This document shows, in pieces, positions 11,433 to 23,574 of a stretch of 64,000 bases of DNA. Below the pieces are notes generated by a model that worked only from the letters and a program-made list of their open reading frames with translations, searched no databases and was not told the DNA's origin. The DNA comes from Bursaphelenchus xylophilus (taxonomy: Eukaryota > Nematoda > Chromadorea > Rhabditida > Aphelenchoididae). The position numbers and the translations under genes were made by a program. Each line of letters starts with the position of its first letter. The first letter of the stretch is position 1. The DNA is taken from NCBI GenBank assembly GCA_904066235.2, contig CAJFCV020000005.1, positions 10,721,501-10,785,500 of the forward strand, in the 5' to 3' direction.

Positions 11433-11974
11433 TTTCGAACTTTAAAAACCTTTTTCTACTAATATATTGATCAACACTTAATTTTTTGTCCGTGTAAATT
11501 TTCTTTTTACTTTTTGGATAAAATCGACTTTTTCGATTAAAAAAAAGAAAAAAAATCTCAAAAATTCGTGTTCAAATTTTAATTTTCCACATCAAACAAC
11601 ATACATAGAGCAAAAAAAAGGAAAACAAGTTAAGATGCACATGAAATTAGCATAAACAAAAACAAAATTATTCCATATTCACATACAAAATTTAACCGGG
11701 TATTAGCAAAGAAACAAACCGTATTTGTGAAAAAATAGAGGGCGAAAATAACACTCCAAACGGGGGGATACGACAACGAGACACTCTTAACAACAAAAAC
11801 TGACCTAATTACAACGACGGCTTCGAGCCGGCTCAACAATTTTTATATGATTTTAGGTAATAGCTCCAAAAACTTTCGAATTTTTCACCTTTTCCCCGGG
11901 CTAATCACCACTTCAACGGCTCCAAGGTCCGTCGTTGTAACTGAGATTTATTTTTACATTACACTACACACTCA
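11433..11974. other. convergent 3' ends of BUB1 and NOT1
   Basis: No coding sequence was recognised between the two stop codons. The left half is AT-rich and should contain the BUB1 3' UTR, and the right half the NOT1 3' UTR. Confidence 0.6.
11947..11952 (-). terminator. polyadenylation signal of NOT1
   Basis: AATAAA on the minus strand, about 23 bases after the NOT1 stop codon. Confidence 0.55.
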
Positions 11975-14900
11975 TCACCTCATGGGGGTGGCGGCGCGGA
12001 CATAGGAGCGCTTGGCTTGTTTGTTGTTGTTCGAGTCCGACTGGCGTTTTTGGGGCTCCTTCCTCGCTGCTCGGGGGTTGTGATACTTGAAGAATCTGCT
12101 CCGTTCTTCGTTTATCTCCACTCCCAGGTACTTGGAGATCGAGATCACCATCCTAAACCCCAAAATTTACATTACTTTAGGTCAATTTATATTACTGTGA
12201 GGGACCGGATCCAATGGCAAAAAACGTCCCATTTTTCATCCCGGAAGGGACCAAAATGTCTCCAAACCATTCCCTTCTCTAAACTAAAAATCTCCGCTTT
12301 GAAAAGCGCGCCCTTTCCTTCAAGGCGGGCTCTTCAAAGCGGGGTTTTTTAGCTTAGAGAAGGGAAGGGTTTGGAGACATTTTGGTCCCATCCGGGATGC
12401 AAAATGAGACGTTTTTTGCCATTGGCTTAGGTCCCTCACTGTACTTTAGGCCAAAGCGCTTACCTTTCCACCACCTCCGCGCTATGCACAAACTCAAACT
12501 CCATAAACTTGTAGTCCGGATTCCTGAGCAGTTCCGCCATCACCAGCTTGATTCCGAACGGGTGCGGACGGTTGGCCAACAGGCGTTCCAGCAGTATCCT
12601 GGTGATGATCTCTCGGACATGATTCGAATGGGCCGTGTGGAACAGATGGAGCAACATGGAGGCGTAGAAGGCGGTATGCGTGCTGGCGTTTCTCAGTTGG
12701 TCCGTAATCGAAGTGAACAGTCGGAAACATCCTAAAAAATCAATAAAAAACGACATTATACTTGATCGGACCTAGTACAATACACAGACCTGATCCAGTG
12801 GCAAAAAACGGCCCATTTTGCATCCGGGAAGCATTAAAAATGTGGCAAAATGCCTCCCTTTCCAAGTGAAAAAACTCCAATTTCAAAAGCGCGCCCTTCA
12901 AAACGAAGTTTTTTCACTTGGAGAGGGAAGCATTTTGCCACATTTTTAAAACTTCCCGGATGCAAAATGGGACGTTTTTCGCCACTGGATCAGGTCCGTC
13001 ACTGTAAATTTCTACCAAAAATTTCCTCCAAATTCCGCTCAACACCCTCTCCTTACCCTCATTGCACAACGACACCATCAAATACGTAAAAACATTGGCC
13101 TCAGCGGTGTTTTGCGCGTTAAAAACAGTAATCTTTTGATTGCTTCCCCTCAATTCATTGATCGCCTTCACTCCCAGATACAAAACCATCCCATTGATCA
13201 AGGTGAAGTTGTACTGTGGGACTCCTTCTTCATCCGGCTGCTTCAGGAAGGCGCAGATGTTATGTAGGGGGTCGATTGAGGAGCGGTTTTGAAGGTAGGC
13301 ATCTACGACTTCCCGAAGGTCCGACGAGATGATGTTCGCGAGGTCCGCGTGCACCGACGGGTGCGTGTTCATTTGTGGGGTCTGGCAGTACTAAAAACAA
13401 AGCTTCATCAACATTCGTCTTATTCATGACGAAAAAAATTTCAAAAAATAAAACAAAACACCAAACCCATCTAAAACAATATCAAATCTCCTAAAAAAAT
13501 GGTCCAAAACTCTCAAAAATTCCACAAAAAAATATTTTACAAACAAAATTCCATCAAAAATTATCTAATTCATACCAAAACATCGCAAAAACAAAAAAAA
13601 TCACCAAGTCCATCTAAATATCAAATATCCTCAAAAAAATGGTCCAAAACATCTGTTATAGCCATGCCAAGCCTCAAAAAACCCACAAAAAATATTTTAA
13701 AGGCAAAATTCCATCAAAATTCACCTAATCCATGCCCAAAAATCGAAAAAACAAAAAAAAATCTCAACCCCATCTAAAACAATATAAAAAATCTCCCCAA
13801 AAAACTATCCAAAACATCTGCTATTACCAAAAAAAATCTCAAAAATCCCACAAAAAACATTTTTAAAGTCCAAAACTATCATCCAGACCCAAAATTTGCC
13901 CATCCTTCACCTTACTTTACCTCTTCAAAGCTCCTGTCCGGCTCGTAAACCGTCCAGGTCGATTCCACCGCCGCATCCAGTACATAATTCCTCAGATGTA
14001 GGCACATTCTGGGCAGCATTTCCACGTACGTGAAATGGAAATTTTGCAGGACCGCCGGGTAATACGTGTACAGCAACTTGATGAGATGGGAGTTCGCCGC
14101 GTACAGGCTCAACGACAACTTGTCGCTCAGCACTTCCTCGGCTTGGAGCTGTTGTCTCAGGAGTGTGAGGATCGGGGAATGGAGGATCATGAACAGAGAG
14201 GAGGCCGTCTGTTCCGGGACCAGTTCCGCGTTGAACAGGGTGCTCAAAAAGATGGGCTGCACAATCAGGAGGACGTAGGACTGCGTGAAGGCCGGCAAGA
14301 TGAGTGGATTCAGCTTCTGGAAGGCGTGGCTGGAAATGAAATTCGTTGGAAAGTACAAGATTGTCAAAAAAATTATATTGCACTAGACAAAATTTTCAAA
14401 ATTTTGTTCAAAAATCATCTCAAATCAAACATTTTTTTGATCAAAAATCATCTCCAATCAAACTATTTGGCTCTCAAATCGCACCAAAAACAAGTTTTCA
14501 TGCTCAAGGAATGACATTTCCAAAAAAAAATATATTACACTAGGCAAAATTTTCAAAATTTTGCTCAAAAATCATCTCCAATCAAAATTTTTGGTTCTGA
14601 AATCGCACTAGAAACAAGGTTTCATGCTCAACGAATGACATTTCCAAAAAAAATTTATATTACAGTAGACAAAACTTTCGAAATTTTTGCCAAAAAATCA
14701 TCTCCAATCAAACTATTTGGCTCTGAAATCGCACTAGAAACAAGGTTTCATGCTCAACAAATGACATTTCCAAAAAAATTTATATTACACTAGGCAAAAT
14801 TTTCAAAATTTTGCTCAAAAATCATCTCCAATCAAAATTTTTTGATTCAAAATCTCACTAAACAAGAATATACGTCTCAATCTACAATTTCATGCCACAA

Positions 14901-17900
14901 ACTCCTTCAAAAAAGCCTCTGCTTACCACAAAAACTCCAAATACGGTACAACACTCTCCGTTCCTTCCCTCAGCTGATTGGCGGTCAAGCGCTTTAGGAT
15001 ATAATAAAATACCGCTCTTTGAAGGGTTCCCAATCCATCAGCATTGTCGTCGCAAAAATTATCCGACACCAGCTTGACCATGGCGCCGCTAACTTTTTGA
15101 ATAAAGTCCATTCGCTTCTCGTTTTCTTTTTGCTCCTTCTCCGCGACACAGTCGATCATCGCGACGAAGGCGGTCACATAATTATACACCTGCCTCGAGG
15201 ACTCCACAATGTCCGTGAACTCCTGAAAAAAGTCAAACAAAAAAATTTTTTTAATCAAAATCCCACCCATCTACAACAATATAAATTACCTGCCGTTCCA
15301 GACAATTCGCCGTTTCCAGGCAAATCTGCACTCCCACATACAAAAACCGGCTAATTTTGGCTTCGTCTACTGTTACGCCCAGCTCGTACAGTTCATCGAT
15401 GACTCTTTTATGGTCCTCCGAACTCTCGTCACACCCGTTTTTCAGGGACAAGCACCATTCCCGAAACAATTTCTCAATCAAATCCTCGAACGAGAGCTCG
15501 GCCGGCGTCGGGGTTTTGCCGCGAGGGCTCAACGTGCACGGCGAGAGAAGGCCGGGTATCCGGCTTTCCAGCGGCGATGAGAGGAGGGCGGCTCCGTGGC
15601 AGAGTGGGGAGCTGCAATGGGTAACATAAATTTTCGGTCAAATCTTCTTTTTTTGTCATCAAAATCTAAGCGTCGCACTTGAGGTATGCCCCTCTTAGAC
15701 TGAAATTTGCACTGCCCAAATTCGCGGCCCAAAAACTCGCGATAACGTACAGTGGCGTCCCTGATCCAATGGCAAAAAAACGTATCATTTTGCATCCGGG
15801 AAATATTAAAAACGCAACAAAATATCTCCATCTCCAAGTGAAAAAAACTCGCGTCAATAAAGGCGTCGTTTTTTCACTTGGAGATGGAAGTATTTTGCCG
15901 CGTTTTTAATACTTCCCGGATGCAAAATGGCACGCCTTTTGCCACTGGAACCTGTCCGCGACTTCATGGCTCTGGACTTCTTTGTGAGTCCAGAAATGTG
16001 TCCCGATGTTGGAAACAGTCCCATAGTTAACCTGAAGGCTTATTATTTCACTACAGGGTCTTTCAAGAAACGTGAAGGAAAGTAGGAGGCTATAACTTTC
16101 GGCGGAGGCGCCGCAGAGAGCTCGTTTTTGAAATATGTATTTTTAATCAACATTATTTTTTGCCTACGAAATAGCAAGCTTTTAGAGTGCAAACTGAGGT
16201 CGCTACGACCTTCTGAAGTAGAGGCATCTCTACCCCGAAAACCAGGTTTTTTCGGTTGAAAATGATCGTGAAATTTCGGTCTTTTTCGGTTGAAAATCAC
16301 CACGAAATGTCGGATTTTTTCGGGGGTTTCGATAGAGTTGACGTTGAAAAAAGGGAAGCATGTTGCCAACACGTTGGAAATTAAGCAAATATTGGGCTAC
16401 CCTTTATTCTGACACTTTGGCTAGCCAATTTTTGATAGCAGTTTAAAAGTTTGGTTGTCATTCCTGCCCTATGACATCCATTACACCCTTTTGACTAGTT
16501 TTTATAAGACTTCACAGCCATTCTGGTGCCTTGGCTAGCCGATTTCAGGTTACTCAAATCCCTAAATGATGTCACGCTTCTTCGCGGAAGATACTGAAAA
16601 ATAGACTCGAAATCTGCCCCAAGTTGAGGCTAGCCGAATATTTGCTTAATTTCCAACGTGTTGGCAACATCCTTCCCTTTTTTCAACGTCAACTCTATCG
16701 AAACCCCCGAAAAAATCCGACATTTCTTGGTGATTTTCAACCGAAAAAGACCGAAATTTCTCGATCATTTTCAACCGGAAAAACCTGGTTTTCGGGGTAG
16801 AGATGCCTCTACTTCAGAAGGTCATAGCGACCTCAGTTTGCACTCTAAAAGCTTGCTATTTCGTAGGCAAAAAATAATGTTGCTTAAAAATACATATTCC
16901 AAAAACAAGCTCTCTGCGCCGCCTCCGCCGAAAGTTATAGCCTCCTACTTTCCTTCACGTTTCTTGAAAGACCCTGTATTTTGTGGGATGGGTAATGATT
17001 TATGGCTCTTAATGATCGGGGCTTGCAAATCTTTGTGTCCAGAAAATGTGTCACGATAACACCTATTCAAAATGTGCCAGTGGTATAAATAATGGCTGTA
17101 TATGGCTAGAACTACTAGCTAGAGCGCAACAAAAATTTTTAGGCACAAAAGCTTCTCGTCGTGCAAAAAATCTAAAAAATCCGTCATCCAAACAGCGCAT
17201 TACAAAAATTACTCTACTTAATTTTTTTCTGAGTATTCTAGGGAGTAGTTCTAGCCATATACAGCCATTATTCATACCACTGGCACATTTTAACTAGGTG
17301 TTATCGTGACACATTTTCTGGACATAAAGATTTCTAACATTGTAACTCCCGAGCCACAAATCATTACGCAACCCACAAAACGGTGAAATAATAAGCCTCC
17401 AGGGTAACGATGGGACTACTTCCAACAAAATCTGCCCTTTAACCACCTCATACTCTCCTTCTCCATTCTTTTTTACATACACCTCCCGTCAATCCAAAAT
17501 AGAAGAAAAAATTTCCCGCCCCTTTTTGGTGATTCGTTCAAAACGAAATGTCACTATCCGACAAAACGCATTTTTTTATCTTTCTTCTTCCTTTTCGAGA
17601 AAAAAACAATTATTTCGGGCGAGAAAAAGTGCCGATAATTTCCCGACATTTCGTCTCTCTTTTAAACCAATGAAAACGGTACGAAGTTTCGAAGCGGTTC
17701 AGGAAATGCGCTGGATTGACGTGCACCTTCCTTTAAACCCACCTATGTCTAAACTCCGAGGACATGGTCGAATCCGGTGAAGACGTCCTGAAATTGGGTG
17801 CCGAATCATCTCTGCGATTCCGCGGCACGACCGGCGGGACTTCTCTCAGCCATCGCTCTTCCTCTTGCTGAATTGGGATCATGGTGAACAAGGTGTGCAG

Positions 17901-20478
17901 ATGGGACTGCAGTTCATTGGACATGGAGTCGAAACTCTCGAGGATCAAGTGTTCCTTGGCTTCCAGGATGGCATGCCGTCTGAGTTTATGCGGTAACGAT
18001 GCATTTAGGACATGCATTGAATGGGGTTGTCCGATAAATTTGGCCATCTCGGGCCGAGGTGCATTCGTCCTCAGCGTTATCGACCGCTCATCCATGAGTC
18101 GCTCAAACTCAAAATCCGCCATCGCAGCCGCTTTTCGTTCGATGATTCGGCTGATCAGCTCCACAATTACAAAGCTGTTGGTCTGAAGGGTCATGGATAA
18201 CATAAGCAAAATCCTAGGCCTTAATAAATCCCAAAATTCACAATCTCCTGCCACAACACGCTTAACATAATGCTGTTTGCATCCCACAACCTACCGACAC
18301 AAACTCCTTGACAACATGATCCATGTCGGCCTTTGTTACCGCCAGCCTCCACGTGACGGACGATTGTTTCGTCGCTTTTTCGATGGCACTTCGGATTGCG
18401 TCCATGTACTTCTCATGTAGCACCTCGATGGCGCTTCTTGGCTCATACATGGCGTACATCAGTACTCGAAAGGTGGATCGGAACGACACTGAGAGCAAGA
18501 CCTGATCTTCCACTAGGACCATGTCGCGGTAGAGGATCGTGATGGCACTCTGCCTCACCGAGTCCGCCACACGGCTCAGGATTTGCTCTACTAGCTCTGG
18601 AAAAATTCATTAATCATCAGAAACTTCAAATTGTTCCAGTCTAGTCGCCGTGCAGGCTGCAGAAATTTGCGCAGCCTGCGCCCGACATAACATCAAATAA
18701 GGGAAAATCGAAGCGCCTACCTTCGGCCTTTTGGATTAGAGGTTGCATTCCTTGGATTACGAAGCTCCTCGCCTTCTCCAGCACCTTGAATACCTGGGAG
18801 AACTCAAAGTTTAGGCGGTGCACCATCTCCCAGAGGAATTTCTGATCCTTCGAGAAGGGGACCGGCCCTAAAACAATCCTTGTCAGATAAATCATTCCTC
18901 AAAAGCTCAAAAATCAATTTCATGACGTAATCTTTCATATCGGTTCAAAATTACGACATAAATTATATTACACTAGACTCTCTGAACTCCAAACCTCCCT
19001 ACCCGGCTTCTGGGACGGAGTTATCATTCCGTAGGACGGATTGTTGACAAAAGAGTTCTCTTGGCCGCTGAATTGCTCAAGGGCAGGCGATGAATGGGCT
19101 TGGTGCATTCGGGTGAACATATTTCTTGCCGGTGGCAGCTGCACTTGCGAGGGCTGCGGAGAGGGGTTGTACATGTTCACATTGAACTGTGCGGGGACGT
19201 TGGGCTCCATGGGGGAGAAGGGAGTGTTGTAGATGTCGTTGGTCATGTCTTGCGGGTAGTACTGGTACAAAGTTGATGACTAAAGTAATATAAAGTAATA
19301 TTAATCATAATTTTTGACTTCATAACGTGCCATGAGCCTTCGCAACTGACCATTTGAGTCTCTTGAGCTTGCATGTTCGAGTAAACCGAATGATGAAAGC
19401 CGAAAGCGTTGGAAAACGACTGTGCCGGCGTGGGAAGGGGAAGATGAGGCTGGCAATGCTCGGGCTCCACAGGAGTCGACCGATGCGGCGCTGGCTTCGG
19501 AGAGTCCTCAAGCAATGAGGGGCCGGAATTCTCGTTGATCTCGGTGAAAAGGCTTTGGATCTCCAAGTTGAAGACCATTTTCAGTTCGGGTTCATTTCGC
19601 AGTTGTTCCAGGAGATGAAAAATGGGCGATAGCCATGAGCAAAAGGGATGGAAGAGCTGGAAAATGATGTTTTATGAAAGATTATTGAATATTCAATCTA
19701 TTGCGGTCATTCAATTGGACATTTGCATCTAAATTTTTGGAAAAAAATCAAGTCAAATTATACTTACTGTACTCCTCGCACTGGCCTTCAAAGAATGGAC
19801 CAGAAATGGCAGAACTCTGGCCATTTTCTCGTCTCCCTCTCCAATGGCATCTATTAGGCTTCGTTTCAGATCCAGAACGTCCAAAACAATCGGTCGGTCG
19901 GAGGCGATCGTTAATAATCCGAGGAAAACACCCAGATTCCTCAACGATCTTTGTGGCCCTCCGGCTGGAGGACTGATTAATCCATTTATTATTTGCTTCG
20001 CATGACAAACGGTCTCTTCGACTATGAGCTCCCATAAGGATTCGCAATTTATGTAATGAACCAGTTGGGCAATCACTTCAATCGCCCGTGTGTCGGTAAT
20101 GGAGACGCGGTGGACGAGAAAGGTGACGAACCAACTGGATGCATCGGCTTCTTTGGATAGGCATTGACGAAGAACATTCGCCTGGAAGTTTTGAAGGTAA
20201 AGAAAGAGCTAACTTCAATGATTTGGCGAAAATGCAAGAATATTTAAGAAAGTTATGTTATCCATGACTCAAAATTTCCTAGAGTGCCCAAAAATTGAGA
20301 AAAAGATGTATTTTAGCATCCAAATTCAGAAAAACATCCTACATCTCGCTCTCCCCACTTTTTGTTACCTAAAAACAGAAAAAAACGAGGTCAAAACACC
20401 TACTTGCTGCTCGGCATTGTCCATGTTCGAGGTCTTCACAACGTGTGTGACCAGCTGTAGAACACGATGGTGCACCAT
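11975..20478 (-). CDS. NOT1 (CNOT1) scaffold of CCR4-NOT, C-terminal half only
   Basis: Minus-strand exons: 20478-20404, 20181-19768, 19656-19351, 19279-19003, 18867-18721, 18596-18295, 18182-17743, 15611-15290, 15222-14927, 14329-13921, 13390-13057, 12731-12464, 12152-11975. The product is 1255 aa. NOT1 is the scaffold of the cytoplasmic CCR4-NOT deadenylase. Residues about 1-230 match the MIF4G domain that binds CAF1. About 265-355 is a Gln/Pro-rich linker, and 360-560 is the CAF40-binding DUF3819 region. About 690-1215 is the NOT1 homology domain, with LLERLLANRPHPFG near the end. This equals only the part of human CNOT1 (~2376 aa) from about residue 1090 onward. The ATG chosen (MVHHRV) has an in-frame TGA two codons upstream. 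An alternative first exon ending near 20537 (donor TGC|GTAACA, acceptor TTCTACAG) would also keep frame, but it shows no NOT1 similarity I recognise. Confidence 0.92.
12196..12442. mobile_element. MITE-A copy in the last NOT1 intron
   Basis: Inverted arms carry GGATCCAATGGCAAAAAACG and ACAAACCATTC / GGGTTTGGAGACATTTTGG. This is a diverged subfamily compared with the copies that read CATTTTGCATCCGGGAAG. Confidence 0.8.
12778..13006. mobile_element. MITE-A copy in NOT1 intron 11
   Basis: CTGATCCAGTGGCAAAAAAC near the left end, with the complement GCCACTGGATCAGGTC at the right. The element sits between the exons ending 13057 and starting 12731. Confidence 0.85.
13490..13905. repeat. A-rich ~140-bp direct repeats in NOT1 intron 10
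   Basis: Three degenerate copies of CACAAAAAATATTTTA plus AAATTCCATCAAAA. Low complexity and no coding potential. Confidence 0.6.
14370..14880. repeat. ~130-bp tandem repeat in NOT1 intron 9
   Basis: Four units each start with TATATTACACTAGGCAAAAT (or TATATTGCACTAGAC) and contain AATCATCTCCAATCAAA and GGTTTCATGCTCAA. The lead motif is the intronic word found throughout the window. Confidence 0.85.
15750..15965. mobile_element. MITE-A copy in NOT1 intron 7
   Basis: ACAGTGGCGTCCCTGATCCA at left and the inverted GGCACGCCTTTTGCCACTGG at right. Before it, 15659-15745 is a fragment of the MITE-C end (AATCTAAGCGTCGCACTTG). Confidence 0.8.
16054..16976. mobile_element. 0.9-kb fold-back transposon in NOT1 intron 7
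   Basis: Inverted arms of about 320 bp begin CAGGGTCTTTCAAGAAACGT, with TA on both sides. The interior (16360-16665) is a second inverted pair around AACGTGTTGGAAATTAAGCA. A solitary right arm of the same family lies at 32292-32562. Small mirrored open frames in the arms are by-products of the symmetry. Confidence 0.85.
17046..17320. repeat. 270-bp palindrome
   Basis: GTGTCACGATAACACCTA and AATAATGGCTGTATATGGCT at left recur inverted at right. The loop contains a short inverted remnant. It lies inside NOT1 intron 7, next to the fold-back element. Confidence 0.75.
17485..17723. mobile_element. MITE with CGTCAATCC ends, 5-bp duplication CACCT
   Basis: The ends read CCCGTCAATCCAAAATAG and, inverted, CACGTCAATCCAGCG. 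CACCT flanks both sides (17480-17484 and 17724-17728). Relatives are at 22869-23106 and 30784-31008. It lies 15 bp from a NOT1 exon boundary. Confidence 0.88.
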
Positions 20479-21464
20479 CGCAGGTCAAAAACACGTCTTT
20501 GACTTTCTTGTTACGCAAGTTGGGATCGGTTCGGCGGGAATGGGGACGAATTTCGGTCGGTTCACGTCTTCAAACGCCAAGGATAACAAAAATCGAACCT
20601 TGGTAAAGAACGTGAACCGCTCAACAATAAAACTGTTGCCAAACTCAAGGTGATAGACTAGTTAGCACCTGAAAAATAAAAACAGAATGAAAAGTGTCGC
20701 AAAACCAGTCGCAAATTTGAATAAACGAAGAGACTCGTGTAAATTGCATAAAATAAGGTAAAAAGTGTAATTTTCAAGCTGTACGAGAAGGAAAATGTTC
20801 TTTCAAACGAAATAAAATGTCAAGCTCAGAATCTCCCCCAATTTTCGTATGGAGACACCCTGGATAACAGTCAAAATTTCAGGATTTCAACATTATTTTA
20901 GACAAAGATTACCTAAAAATTGAAAAGAGCATAAAAAGCTAAACGAAACCTGTCTAAACCATAATAAATGATGTAAAGCGACCAACAAAAAACTGTTATC
21001 GACCAAAAATATCACAAAACGATCGTTTCGAGAACTTTTCGAAGACTCGATTGGAAATTTTAGGTAGGAAAAAAAATTATTGTAAATTTTTGATCGATGG
21101 AAACGACCAGTGTTGTGTTGAACAAGGCAGCTTGAGATTTCTCCAGTGTGTTGACCAGTCGACTCCCGGATTTTACGTGCCTTCCGAAGCCGAGAAATTT
21201 GTGGATAAAAAAGGTCATCATGACAAATTTTCTGGAAGTAGGCCAAGAATTTTGTATTGATTTTGGAAAAAAATTGTTAGAATTTTCGAACCAGTCGTCT
21301 TTTATCACAAATCAAAGACATCATCGTGCAATTTTTTGTTTTCGGGTCCGTTTCGACCAGCTTATATTATACATGACCATCCGATAAGTTCACAAAAATT
21401 TATTGCTCAAAATTACTCTAGACTGTTATATAACATCCCTAACATCACAATTCTTCCGTTTTCG
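20479..21464. other. NOT1-PTP intergenic region
   Basis: Mostly non-coding. On the minus strand a 50-codon open stretch (about 20650-20537) ends at a possible donor and could be an extra 5' exon of the NOT1 gene. 20700-21460 is AT-rich, and I recognise no exon, RNA gene or complete transposon in it. The missing ~1000 N-terminal residues of NOT1 are not here. Confidence 0.55.
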
Positions 21465-23574
21465 CTAATGATTCGCCGTGAATTGACTGATATCCACCAC
21501 TGCCACATTGTTGTAGTATCGTTGTCGCAGGGCGTACTCAACCACCGCCAGATGAACGAAAAGGTATTGTTCCGGCTTCTGAATGGCCATTTCTCGTTGA
21601 GTGCGGAGTCGGGTGACCGTGTCGCGGACGTCGACCATGGCGCCATGCGATTTGGCAAAGGTTTCGTCCAGTTTGCGGGCGCAAATGTCGAGTGCGGCCA
21701 AGGCGCCGCTTCGGCCCACGCCCGCCAAACAATGGACCACAATCGGGGAACTAGAGGGAAAAATACGGGTTACTAGGTCGATTGGGACATTTGAAATTAA
21801 TTACGACTATTTTTCGGCCTTACTTTTCGTTCTCTCCCAGCCATTTGGCCTTTATAGCTTGATCCGTGAGTAATTTTCGATTGTAATTGATATCCTCAAG
21901 GAGATGAAGGATCTCCGTGGGTCTAGTAGGGGTTCCTTTGTCCGGCCAGCAATAGAAAGCAATATGAAGGACTTTTCTGGCAGGTTCGTTCTCCTTGGAC
22001 AGCTAAAATCGTATAAAATTTACATTCACCTTGTTCATGAAGGTGCCCATAAAAAATCATTTGCAATGCTTTCTGCTACAGTAGCGGACCTGATCCAGTG
22101 GCAAAAAACGTACCATTTTGCATCCGGGAGTTATCAAAAACGCGTATTTTGCCACATTTTTGATACTTCTCAGATGCAAAATGGTACGTTTTTTGCCACT
22201 GGATCCTGTCCGCCACTGTACCACTCAAACCTCCCATTTCCCCACTTACAAAGAGCACAGTGGCATCGTAAGTGTCTCTAACATGCCGGGTGCCGGCATG
22301 AGTGATTGTAAATTGGCCGAAAGTCAGCTTTGTGCCGGGGGAAACGGGAATATATCTGGGGCATTTGACGCCGTCGATGACGGTCAATCCGCAGATGATG
22401 GTGGCTTTTTCTTTCCAAATCATGTGCCAGAACTGCTCGACAGTCTTTTGCATGGGCGCTTGGGTGAGGATGAACTTGTTGGGCTCGCGGAATCCATCAA
22501 CATAATTGGCGTGGATATAGTCGTGGGTGGCGCCGGGACAGCTGAAAATTGGAGGTTAGGACTTGTCTTATTAGCGAACGAGAGGACTTGTAGTCTGCTC
22601 AGACCATCTATGAACTGAGTTATGATCGAAATATCAGTCTGTCGGGAAAATAATGAGCACCCTGTCGCACCGCAAGCCGCATCGCTGAAGTGAAAAGGAA
22701 TTGTGTCGCAGCAAAATCAAATTGGTTTTCACTTCAGCGATGCGACTTGCGATGCAACAGAATGCTCATTATTTTCCCGACAGAGTGATATTTCGACCAT
22801 AACTCAGTTCATAGATGGCCTGAGGAGACTACAGGTCCTCTAGTCCGCTAATAAGACAAGTTCTAACCCACGTCAATCCAAAATAGAAGAAAAAATTTCC
22901 CGCCCCTTTTTTGTGATTCGTTCAAAACGAAATGTCACTATCCGATAAAAAGTATTTTCTTATCTTTCTTCTTCTTTTTCGAGAAAAAGCAATTATTTCG
23001 GGCGGGAAAACGTGTCGATAATTTCGCGACACTTCGTCTCTCTTTTAAATCGATGAAAACGATACGAAGTTTCGAAACGGTTCAGGAAATGCGCTGGATT
23101 GACGTGTAACCCCTAGTTTCTGCGGCTTACGGGACTTTGACTCGGGTTTGATCGATGCAACGAATATCGGCGTAGCGATTCAACTCCGGGTACTTGTCGA
23201 AAGCACTCGAAGGCTCCTTCATATCCTGTTGCAAAACCGTCGTGTAATCGAAGAACACTCGATACACATTCATCGTGCACAATCGGCGAGTAAAGTCGTC
23301 CAAAGTCGGGTCATCCGGAGAGTAATCGTGGAGGAACTGCCCGGTAGTTTTTGGCCTAGGATTGCGAATTCGATAATGACAACAAATCGTATTCATTTAG
23401 TCATCAAAATTTCCGAAAAATGGTCAAATTTTGTGGGTTTTTCGGAAATTTTGATGACCAAGTGTAATTTAATGCGCAAAATTGCCAGAACTACCTGTTA
23501 CAGATGCTTCTGGGACGCGAATCGTGGTCCGAAGCGGTTTGGCCATCATCGGAGTGGTCTGGTCTGCTTGACAT
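21465..23574 (-). CDS. cytoplasmic protein tyrosine phosphatase
   Basis: Exons (minus): 23574-23495, 23355-23131, 22541-22250, 22002-21824, 21750-21465; 353 aa. A single PTP domain is almost the whole protein. It has NRYADIRCIDQTRV and DYIHANYVDG (substrate-loop region), the WPD loop with acid Asp220, the P-loop HCLAGVGRSG with Cys266 and Arg272, and a Q-loop RLRTQREMAIQ near the end. All catalytic residues are present, so an active tyrosine-specific phosphatase is expected. There is no signal peptide or membrane segment. The start was chosen at MSSRPD because the upstream frame is closed and the 26-codon first exon joins in phase. The small, single-domain form fits the large nematode PTP family, so an orthologue cannot be named. 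Introns 2 and 3 hold three MITEs. Confidence 0.92.
22077..22221. mobile_element. short MITE-A copy in PTP intron 3
   Basis: CAGTAGCGGACCTGATCCAG and its inverted end GGATCCTGTCCGCCACTG, flanked by TA. It is only about 145 bp long, so the central loop is deleted compared with the usual ~220-245 bp. Confidence 0.88.
22545..22868. repeat. SQ element inside a ~95-bp-arm palindrome
   Basis: The SQ core is about 22637-22786 (CTGTCGGGAAAATAATGAGC ends). The outer arms, about 22548-22636 and 22787-22866, are inverted copies of unrelated sequence (TTATTAGCGAACGAGAGGAC, ATCTATGAACTGAGTTATGA). The whole lies in PTP intron 2, beginning next to the exon 3 acceptor. Confidence 0.85.
22869..23106. mobile_element. 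MITE with CACGTCAATCC ends, 5-bp duplication TAACC
   Basis: Perfect CACGTCAATCCA ends in inverted orientation, with TAACC at 22864-22868 and 23107-23111. It is closely similar to the copy at 17485-17723. Confidence 0.92.
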
